Assembly: GCA_041736625.1 (NCBI GenBank)
Contig: JBGSTG010000032.1
Span: forward strand, 1-18,844
DNA from: M3007 sp041736625
Lineage (GTDB): Bacteria > Bacteroidota > Bacteroidia > Chitinophagales > Saprospiraceae
DNA: 18,844 nucleotides
Direction: 5' to 3'
Below, piece by piece: positions 13,431-18,844 of this stretch. A program made the translations under genes and the position numbers. Numbering within the stretch: position 1 is the stretch's first letter; each line of letters opens with the position of its first letter. The notes beneath the pieces were generated by a model that did not search any database, was not told where the DNA came from, and saw only the letters and a program-made list of their open reading frames with translations.

Positions 13431-14213
13431 GTGCGCCTCGTCCGACGATTCTACAATTACTTCTTTCATCCGGACAAAGAACTGGCGCGCCGCCTGCGAT
13501 CCCTCCTGGGGTTCACTCCGGCGTACCTCTCCCTGTTCCGCCTCGCTTTTTTTCATAAAAGCACCGTTAGCGCCGGCGACTACGCCCTCGCCAACAACGA
13601 ACGACTCGAATTTCTCGGCGATGCCGTGCTCAGCACCATCGTCGCCGAATACCTGTTTAAAAAATACCCCGGCAGCGACGAGGGGTTCCTCACCAAAATG
13701 CGGTCCAAAATCGTTAAAAGACACTCGCTCGACGACATCGCCGACCGCATGGGACTCGACATCATCCTCGGCGAATACAACCAGACGCGCATCTCCAAAT
13801 CCATGCTCGGCAACTGCCTGGAAGCCCTCGTCGGCGCCATCTACATCGAACTGGGGTACAACAAAACCAAACAGTACGTCATTCAGCGCATCCTGCGCCG
13901 TTACCTGAACATCCACGAACTGGAACTTTTTGACGACAACTACAAAAGCCAGCTCCTCGAATGGTGCCAGAAAAGCGGCTACTCCGTCGATTACAAAGTG
14001 CTCGCCAAGTATAAAAGCGATAAACGCGACAAATTCAAAGTGGCGGTTTATGTCGACGGCAAAAAACTGGGCGTAGCCGACGACTACAACAAAAAAAGCG
14101 CGGAGCAACTGGCCAGCGAACGCGCCATGACCGCCCTCGGCATCGCCGGCGGCCAGGCGGGCGGGGCCACCTTGCCCGTCGGGATGCCCGACGACCAGGA
14201 AGAGGCGTCCTGA
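13431..14213 (+). CDS. rnc: ribonuclease III
   Basis: A 260-residue double-strand-specific endoribonuclease for rRNA and mRNA processing. The signature NERLEFLGDAVLS at 56-68 contains the metal ligands E60 and D64. LGNCLEALVGAIYIELGY at 126-143 contains E131; Asn128 stands where E. coli has Asp114, which I recall as usual in Bacteroidota. The C-terminal double-stranded RNA-binding domain spans about 169-239 (SQLLEWCQKSGY, then KFKVAVYVDGKKLGVADDYNKK split across it, then SAEQLASERAMTAL). The tail after 240 is unstructured and glycine- and acid-rich. The start is GTG: an in-frame stop lies two codons upstream at 13422-13424, and the next ATG is inside the catalytic domain. It follows fabF by 29 bp, the usual Bacteroidota order. 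Confidence 0.95.
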   Translation: MRLVRRFYNYFFHPDKELARRLRSLLGFTPAYLSLFRLAFFHKSTVSAGDYALANNERLEFLGDAVLSTIVAEYLFKKYPGSDEGFLTKMRSKIVKRHSLDDIADRMGLDIILGEYNQTRISKSMLGNCLEALVGAIYIELGYNKTKQYVIQRILRRYLNIHELELFDDNYKSQLLEWCQKSGYSVDYKVLAKYKSDKRDKFKVAVYVDGKKLGVADDYNKKSAEQLASERAMTALGIAGGQAGGATLPVGMPDDQEEAS

Positions 14214-14231
14214 TCGGCTCGCCCCGCTGCC

Positions 14232-15509
14232 ATGCCTTCACCACGCAGCATACAGGCCCTCGCCTCGCCCCGTTTCCTCCGCGAGCCCCAACGCTGCCAG
14301 GAGTGGCGCTGGGCTTCGCTGATCACCGGCGAAACGGCCACCTGCCACATGGTCGTCAACACCCGCACCGGCAGCGCGGGCTGTTCCTGCTCCCTCCGCG
14401 CCCGACCCTGCTACCACCTGCTGGCCCTCCGCACCTGGCTCGACACCGCGGGCGACGAGGGCTTCGAACCCGTCGACGCCCCGCCCGCATGGGCGCCAGC
14501 ACTCCTGTCCGTGCGCCGCCTGCCGGCCCCCGGCCCCTTGTCCCGAAAAGCCGAATCCCGGCGCCGATACCGGGAACGCCTCGAACGCGCCGGCCACGGA
14601 CTCGATGATCTGCGCGTGTGGATGACCGACTTGTCCAGGCGCGGACTCGCCGCAGCCAGCGCCGAAGACCCCGAACTGTTTGGCCACATGGCCCGGCGCA
14701 TGGCCGACGCCTCCCTCTCCGGGCTCTCCCGACGCCTGCGCCGCATCGCCGCCCTGCCCCGACAGACACCCGACTGGCCGGAAAAAACGCTCGATGAACT
14801 CGCGGGCATGTGGCTCGCCCTCCAGGCATTCCAGCGCCGCGACACGCTCGACGAAGCGCTGCTCGACGACCTGGAACAGTTCCTGGGCATCCACATCCAA
14901 AAAGAAAAGGTGCTCGCCGAAGGCCCGCGCCTGCCCGGCCCCTGGGCGGTGCTCGGATGCCGGGAAGAAAAGCTGGAGGGCAGCCTGGGCGTCCGGCGCA
15001 CCTGGCTTCAGGCGGAAACCGGCGGGCAATTCGCCCTTTTGCTCGACTACGCGTTCGCCGGACCCTTCCCCCCGGGGTTCGCCACCGGCACGCGCCTGAG
15101 CGGCGAACTGGCCTTTTATCCCTCGGCGTTCCTGCAACGGGCGGTTCCGTGCGCCGGGCTTCAGCCCCTTGCAGGTGGCCTGGATGCCCTGCCGGCCGGC
15201 ATGTCGGTCGCCGGCGCCCGGCGCGCATATGCGCAGGCCCTGGGGCGGCAACCCTGGCTGGAATATTTCCCGGTAACGCTCCGCGACGCAACACCGGTGC
15301 AACGATCCGATGGCGTGTACGCTGGCGACTCGGCAGGCCAAAGCCTCCCGCTGGCGGCGTCGGCCGAAAAGCTGGAGCGGCTGCAAGCGCTCGGCGCGGG
15401 GTCGCCGGTCGATTTGTTCGGAGAGTGGGACGGGTACGCACTGACCCCGCTTACGGCATCAACGGTGGGGAAGGTGGTGGATCTGGAAGCGCCCGATAAA
15501 AACCTTTAG
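14232..15509 (+). CDS. SWIM zinc-finger domain protein
   Basis: A 425-residue protein of unknown function. The N-terminal CSCSLRARPCYHLLAL fits the SWIM zinc motif CxCx(n)CxH, with C51, C53, C60 and H62 as ligands. SWIM domains bind DNA or proteins in diverse systems, including bacterial Swi2/Snf2 ATPases and gene sets with MoxR and VWA proteins. The remaining 360 residues are rich in Arg, Ala and Leu and carry no motif I recognise. There is no transmembrane segment or signal peptide, so it is cytoplasmic. It starts 18 bp after rnc and may be read from the fabF-rnc transcript. In many flavobacteria this slot is held by an IPExxxVDY protein and then pyk (from memory). Its stop codon overlaps the panD stop on the other strand by 4 bases. 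Very high GC produces long antisense shadow frames, but only this one holds a recognisable motif. Confidence 0.78.
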   Translation: MPSPRSIQALASPRFLREPQRCQEWRWASLITGETATCHMVVNTRTGSAGCSCSLRARPCYHLLALRTWLDTAGDEGFEPVDAPPAWAPALLSVRRLPAPGPLSRKAESRRRYRERLERAGHGLDDLRVWMTDLSRRGLAAASAEDPELFGHMARRMADASLSGLSRRLRRIAALPRQTPDWPEKTLDELAGMWLALQAFQRRDTLDEALLDDLEQFLGIHIQKEKVLAEGPRLPGPWAVLGCREEKLEGSLGVRRTWLQAETGGQFALLLDYAFAGPFPPGFATGTRLSGELAFYPSAFLQRAVPCAGLQPLAGGLDALPAGMSVAGARRAYAQALGRQPWLEYFPVTLRDATPVQRSDGVYAGDSAGQSLPLAASAEKLERLQALGAGSPVDLFGEWDGYALTPLTASTVGKVVDLEAPDKNL

Positions 15510-15865
15510 TGCCCGTTTTTGACCAACCGGTTGTTTTCGTCCGGAAAAATGGCGACAGGCTTGAACGTTTTGGCCTCCTCCGGCGTCAGCAGGGCATAGG
15601 AAATGAGAATCAGGATGTCGCCCACCTGCACCCGCCGGGCTGCCGCCCCGTTCAGGCAGATGACGCCGCTGCCCCGTTCGCCGCGAATGGCGTACGTTTC
15701 CAGCCGCTCACCGTTGTTGTTGTTCACGATCTGCAACTTCTCCCCCTCGACGATGTTGGCCGCCTCCATCAGTTCCTCGTCAATGGTGATGCTGCCGATA
15801 TAATTGAGATCCGCTTGCGTGACGCGCACACGGTGTATCTTGCTTTTAAAAACTTCGATCAACAT
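15506..15865 (-). CDS. panD: aspartate 1-decarboxylase
   Basis: A 119-residue pyruvoyl enzyme making beta-alanine from aspartate for pantothenate and coenzyme A. The proenzyme cleaves itself between Gly24 and Ser25 (NYIGSITID), the standard site. The N-terminal MLIEVFKSKIHRVRVTQADL is canonical and includes Lys9. RGERGSGVICLNGAAARRV followed by QVGDILILISYALLTPEEA completes the fold. ATG 15865 is the family start, and a promoter at 15917-15947 lies over the upstream codons of the longer frame. The other pantothenate genes are not in the window. panD lies 100 bp after ruvA on the same strand with its own promoter, so it need not depend on ruvA transcription. Its stop codon overlaps that of the convergent SWIM gene. 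Confidence 0.96.
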   Translation of the reverse strand: MLIEVFKSKIHRVRVTQADLNYIGSITIDEELMEAANIVEGEKLQIVNNNNGERLETYAIRGERGSGVICLNGAAARRVQVGDILILISYALLTPEEAKTFKPVAIFPDENNRLVKNGH

Positions 15866-15916
15866 GAATGCAGGTTGTTGGTTCTTTCTTAAACAGCCGA
15901 TGGGGTCTTGAAATTG

Positions 15917-15947
15917 CAAAGGTAGGCTGCTGCCTGCATACACCGAA
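15917..15947 (-). promoter_or_regulatory. Bacteroidota-type promoter of panD
   Basis: On the minus strand TTCG (15944-15947) is followed after 19 bases by TACCTTTG (15917-15924), an exact TAnnTTTG match. It sits in the 100-bp gap between ruvA and panD and supports the panD start at 15865. Confidence 0.65.
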
Positions 15948-15965
15948 ACGCGAGGGGCACAAAAG

Positions 15966-16562
15966 TCAAGTTGCCAATGCTTTGAGCGCGCGCTTGATGA
16001 GTTCCTCCACCCGGCCAAGCCCGGGCTCTTCCTGGAGGATAGCGTTGAGCACTTTTTGCACCGACAGGCGGTTGAAGCCCAGCGCCACCAAAGCCGACAA
16101 GGCCTCTTCGCGCACGGTATGGTCGGCCATGGGCAGCAACACGGGCGCGTCGCTCCCGGCTTCGCGACTCAGCTTGTCTTTCAGGTCAAGGATGATCTGC
16201 TTGGCCGTTTTGGCGCCGATGCCTTTCACCCGCTGCAGGAGGTGCGCGTGTTCGCCGATGACCGCCGCCCGGATCTCGTCCACACTCATCGAGCTCAGCA
16301 GCAACTGGGCGGTGGTGGCGCCCACGCCGGTGACGCCCAGCAGGGCCAAAAACAGGTTGCGCTCCGCCTGGGTGCCGAAACCAAAAAGGGTATGCGCGTC
16401 TTCGCGCACCAGCAGGTGGGTGTACAAGGTCGCGCGATCCTTGCCCTCCAAAGCCGTGTAGGTGCTCAACGGAATATTTACGTGGAAACCCACGCCGCCC
16501 ACTTCCAGCACCACATAGGCCGGGGAGCGAAAGGTGATCTCGCCTTTCAGATATGCGTACAT
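15966..16562 (-). CDS. ruvA: Holliday junction branch migration protein RuvA
   Basis: A 198-residue DNA-binding subunit of the RuvAB branch-migration complex. Residues 1-64 form the OB-fold domain (MYAYLKGEI at the start, VGGVGFHVNIPLS, LLVREDAHTLFGF). Two helix-hairpin-helix motifs follow: LLGVTGVGATTAQLLL near 74-89 and RVKGIGAKTAKQIILDL near 111-127. Domain III (about 150-198: EEALSALVALGFNRLSVQKV and onward) would contact RuvB. The length is normal. MYAYLKG is the standard N-terminus, so ATG 16562 is firm. A TACTTTTG box ends only 4 bases before that ATG, which suggests a leaderless or near-leaderless transcript. ruvB and ruvC are not nearby. It is divergent from the cytochrome gene. Confidence 0.96.
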   Translation of the reverse strand: MYAYLKGEITFRSPAYVVLEVGGVGFHVNIPLSTYTALEGKDRATLYTHLLVREDAHTLFGFGTQAERNLFLALLGVTGVGATTAQLLLSSMSVDEIRAAVIGEHAHLLQRVKGIGAKTAKQIILDLKDKLSREAGSDAPVLLPMADHTVREEALSALVALGFNRLSVQKVLNAILQEEPGLGRVEELIKRALKALAT

Positions 16563-16566
16563 GGCG

Positions 16567-16574
16567 CAAAAGTA
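16567..16574 (-). promoter_or_regulatory. -7 promoter element immediately before ruvA
   Basis: TACTTTTG on the minus strand exactly matches TAnnTTTG, with only CGCC between it and the ruvA ATG. Transcription from it would begin at or next to the start codon. No clear TTTG-like box is seen 19-21 bases upstream, so the promoter is less certain than the others. Confidence 0.42.
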
Positions 16575-16684
16575 CGCGGATTTTCATTCGATGGCCGGTG
16601 TTTATTCCGGATCTAAATACGTTTGCCCATCAACACTCCACCGCGCTCAAACGTTATGGGTGGATGCCGTATTCGGGTCCGTTC

Positions 16685-18070
16685 ATGCGACAACGACTGA
16701 TTTTTCTGACCATTTGCCTGTTGGCACTCACTGCTGCCGGATTCGGCCCCGATCCGCTGCCGGCGTGGGCCACCTTTGTTCCCGAAAGTTCCCAACGATC
16801 CGGCGATGCGGCAAAGGGCTACCACTACCTCATCTACGGCGACTATGTGAGTTCGGGCGCACCGCTGGGCGCTTTCCGCAAACTGCTCGGCAAACGCACC
16901 GTCAACGACCTTGGGCGCACGGGCGATAGCAAGGGCATACCCTTCGGATTCAACGTGGTGAACGCCGCCGAAGGTGCTAAGATGGTGGCGCCCACCTGCC
17001 TGACCTGCCACGCCGAAACCATCATGGACACGCTGATCGTCGGACTGGGCAGCACCACCGGCGACTTCACCAACAAACAAAAGGGCATCGGACTGGTAAA
17101 AACGGCCATGAACATGAAATACGGGAAAAATTCGCCGGAAATGGCGGCTTTTGGCCGTACTGTACGCGCCTACAACGCCCTCTCCGGCCGCATCCGAACC
17201 GAAACGCCGGGCGTGAACCCGGCCGACAAGATCTTTGCCGTGCTCTCCGCCTACCGCGACCCGCACGACCTGCACTGGCTCGAAAAACCCCAGTTCGACA
17301 TCCCCAAACTGGCCCTGCCCACCGACGTGCCGCCGTGGTGGAACGTGAAGAAAAAACACATGCTGTACTATAACGGTCTGGGCCGGGGCGATTTCGCCCG
17401 GCTGTCCATGGCTTCCGGGCTGCTCACCATGACCGACAGCACGGAGGCCCGCCGCATCGACAACCGGTTTCCCGATGTGATCGCCTGGATCAACACCCTG
17501 GAGCCGCCGAAATACCCTTTCCCCGTCGACCCGACGCTGGCCGCTCAAGGCAAGGCCATTTTTGAAAAATCGTGCGCCAAATGCCACGGCACCTACGGCG
17601 AACAGGAAACCTACCCCAACCTGGTGATCGACGTGGAAAAGGTGGGCACCGACCCCCTGCTGGCACAGGTGTACCAGCAATACCCGGAATACCATACCTG
17701 GTTCAATTCCGGCTGGTTTGCTGCCGACTCCGCCGTCATCTGGGCCCGCCTGCTGCCCACCAACGGCTACGTGGCGCCGCCCCTCGACGGTATCTGGGCC
17801 TCGGCGCCATACCTGCACAATGCATCCGTACCGACCGTGTGGGATCTGCTCGACTCCAAAAACCGGCCCACCTTCTGGGAACGCTCGTACAACAACACCG
17901 ACTACGACCCGGAACGCCTCGGATGGCGCTACCAACGGCATACCAAACACAAGAACGAGAAAACATACGATACGACCCTGCCCGGATACGGCAACCAGGG
18001 GCACCCTTTCGGCGACAAACTCAACAACGAAGAGCGAAAAGCTGTGGTAGAGTACCTGAAAACGCTGTAA
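16685..18070 (+). CDS. secreted di-heme c-type cytochrome (MauG/RoxA-like)
   Basis: A 461-residue exported cytochrome. The first 20 or so residues (MRQRLIFLTICLLALTAAG) are a signal peptide. Two haem c sites are present: CLTCH at 105-109 and CAKCH at 297-301. The spacing of about 190 residues and the later stretch APPLDGIWASAPYLHNASVP, followed by TVWDLLDSKNRPTFWERSY, resemble the MauG, RoxA and cytochrome c peroxidase superfamily. Those proteins are periplasmic redox enzymes acting on peroxide, cofactors or hydrocarbons. I cannot tell whether this one is an enzyme or an electron carrier. ATG 16685 gives the cleanest signal peptide; ATG 16664 adds 7 residues, and the longest frame overlaps ruvA. 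The next gene is convergent, 13 bp after its stop. No oxidase partner is nearby. Confidence 0.85.
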   Translation: MRQRLIFLTICLLALTAAGFGPDPLPAWATFVPESSQRSGDAAKGYHYLIYGDYVSSGAPLGAFRKLLGKRTVNDLGRTGDSKGIPFGFNVVNAAEGAKMVAPTCLTCHAETIMDTLIVGLGSTTGDFTNKQKGIGLVKTAMNMKYGKNSPEMAAFGRTVRAYNALSGRIRTETPGVNPADKIFAVLSAYRDPHDLHWLEKPQFDIPKLALPTDVPPWWNVKKKHMLYYNGLGRGDFARLSMASGLLTMTDSTEARRIDNRFPDVIAWINTLEPPKYPFPVDPTLAAQGKAIFEKSCAKCHGTYGEQETYPNLVIDVEKVGTDPLLAQVYQQYPEYHTWFNSGWFAADSAVIWARLLPTNGYVAPPLDGIWASAPYLHNASVPTVWDLLDSKNRPTFWERSYNNTDYDPERLGWRYQRHTKHKNEKTYDTTLPGYGNQGHPFGDKLNNEERKAVVEYLKTL

Positions 18071-18083
18071 CCCGATATCAACC

Positions 18084-18647
18084 TCACAGCAACCCCGGAA
18101 TCACCGCTTTTACCCGTTTCCGGTAGTCGGCATACGCATCGCCAAACTGCCGGAGCAATTTTTGCTCCTCAAAGTAAATACCAAAAGGCAGGTACACCAA
18201 CAAAGCGAAAACCGCCGCCCAGAAGGTCTCGTACGGAAAACAAAGGGCTACCCCCGGGAAAATGCACAAGGCGCCGCTGTACAACGGGTGACGCACCCAG
18301 GCGTTCAGACCCGTGGTCTGCAATTCCGCATGACGGGCCACCGGCGCGTCGTTAAGACCAAAAAATTCGCGGAAATCGTAGTTCCTGAATGCCGCCAGCG
18401 TGAGCCATACCCCCAACGCAAGGAGCGCAACGCCCCAGTACTGTGGGGAAAAGAGTTGCACGCCAGGGCGCCAAAAAGTGCTGAAAAGAATGGCCCCCAA
18501 ACCCGCTGCCGCCACCACACTGTACCACAAACGGTAGCGACTGTACACCGCAGGAAATGTTTGCCGTACAAACGCCTTTACGCCGTCGGCAGCAAAAAGA
18601 CTGTGAAAAGCGTAGTAAAGGAGCCAGTAGAGAATGGTCGGGATCAT
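18084..18647 (-). CDS. isoprenylcysteine carboxyl methyltransferase-like (ICMT/PEMT/NnrU-type) membrane protein
   Basis: A 187-residue integral membrane protein with about five hydrophobic segments (for example ILYWLLYYAFHSLF, VVAAAGLGAILFSTFW, VALLALGVWLTLAAF and AAVFALLVYLPFGIYF). TTGLNAWVRHPLYSGALC is the RHPxYxG signature of this methyltransferase-like family. The C-terminal EEQKLLRQFGDAYADYRKRV, followed by KAVIPGL, is the conserved tail that helps bind S-adenosylmethionine in related enzymes. Substrates of bacterial members are mostly unknown, and NnrU-like proteins share the same layout. The first ATG is directly preceded by an A-rich stretch (AAACAAAAAAAC on the minus strand), which suits Bacteroidota translation starts. 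It converges on the cytochrome gene, with 13 bp between stops. Repeated DNA begins about 20-30 bp upstream. Confidence 0.82.
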   Translation of the reverse strand: MIPTILYWLLYYAFHSLFAADGVKAFVRQTFPAVYSRYRLWYSVVAAAGLGAILFSTFWRPGVQLFSPQYWGVALLALGVWLTLAAFRNYDFREFFGLNDAPVARHAELQTTGLNAWVRHPLYSGALCIFPGVALCFPYETFWAAVFALLVYLPFGIYFEEQKLLRQFGDAYADYRKRVKAVIPGLL

Positions 18648-18676
18648 GTTTTTTTGTTTCTGCTCCCCTCCCCGGA

Positions 18677-18844
18677 TTTCATCCGGGGTTATTCAAGTTT
18701 GACCGCTACGCGGTCATTCGGGGTTCGGGGGCTGGTTGGAAAGCCGAGCGCAAAGTTATTCCGCATTCCGAATTCCGAATTCCGCATTCATTTTCATCCG
18801 GGGTTATTCAAGTTTGACCGCTTCGCGGTCATTCGGGGTTCGGG
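18677..18844. repeat. 53-bp direct repeat, two copies, with internal hairpin
   Basis: 18677-18729 and 18792-18844 match over 53 bases with a single difference; the second copy ends at the window edge. Each begins TTTCATCCGGGGTTATTC and contains a small palindrome, GACCGCTACGCGGTC (18701-18715) or GACCGCTTCGCGGTC (18816-18830). The start-to-start distance is 115 bp. Left of the first copy, CCCCGGAT-TTC-ATCCGGGG (18670-18688) forms another hairpin overlapping the repeat. More copies may follow beyond the edge. Confidence 0.85.
18730..18791. repeat. spacer with tandem ATTCCG units
   Basis: Between the two 53-bp repeats lies a spacer whose right part (about 18758-18790) is built from ATTCCG units separated by two bases or fewer, for example ATTCCGAATTCCG. 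No gene is visible. It is a simple sequence repeat of roughly 8-base period with about four units. Confidence 0.5.

Noticed and set aside
14238..15441. Two long minus-strand frames opposite the SWIM gene
   Set aside because: Both are Arg/Gly/Pro-rich shadows of very high GC; only the plus frame contains the zinc motif and follows rnc at normal operon spacing.
16613..18004. 463-codon antisense frame opposite the cytochrome gene
   Set aside because: No motif, while the plus strand has a signal peptide and two haem sites.

Overview
The window looks like chromosome of a moderately GC-rich member of the Bacteroidota, most likely Saprospiria-like; the class is an inference. Three things point there. 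One gene carries a type IX secretion (T9SS) C-terminal sorting domain. Several genes are preceded by the Bacteroidota promoter pattern (a TTTG-like -33 box about 19-21 bases before TAnnTTTG). Shine-Dalgarno sequences are largely absent. I recognise 17 genes with some confidence, plus one partial gene cut by the left edge. I see no tRNA, rRNA, CRISPR array, transposase or phage gene.

Layout. 1-620 is lower in GC: an edge-truncated, possibly frameshifted secreted-protein gene on the minus strand, then a gene-free stretch with short CAAARTTG repeats. 621-2170 is a two-gene unit with a 4-base overlap: a flippase-like membrane protein and the heptose-1-phosphate adenylyltransferase RfaE2. A LOG-family gene (minus) is divergent from obgE, which is followed by a fumarylacetoacetate-hydrolase-family gene. 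4938-6377 (minus) is a small Omp85 outer-membrane protein, divergent from a membrane-anchored coiled-coil protein with a C-terminal HhH-like domain. 7828-8925 (minus) is the T9SS cargo protein, divergent from a DUF6089-type outer-membrane protein. Pyruvate kinase (minus) is divergent from acpP, fabF and rnc, which are followed by a SWIM zinc-finger protein. ruvA and panD (minus) come next. A secreted di-heme cytochrome and a small membrane methyltransferase-like protein (minus) close the window.

Most genes are housekeeping: fatty-acid synthesis (acpP, fabF), RNA processing (rnc), ribosome biogenesis (obgE), glycolysis (pyk), pantothenate synthesis (panD), Holliday-junction processing (ruvA), and envelope sugar or lipid metabolism (rfaE2 and its partner). 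fabF keeps the Cys163-His303-His340 triad, acpP the DSL motif and panD the Gly24-Ser25 cleavage site.

The least ordinary feature is in the non-coding DNA. Three unrelated nested inverted-repeat elements (about 4690-4928, 7531-7700 and 9872-10020) each sit between the ends of convergent genes, and a fourth repeat family fills the right edge (18677-18844). They look like REP-like or miniature mobile elements that may also act as two-way transcription terminators. I do not see a clearly new multi-gene system. The other leads are the sharp composition break inside the T9SS gene, a possibly leaderless ruvA, an 18-codon leader ORF overlapping fabF, and the SWIM protein directly after rnc.
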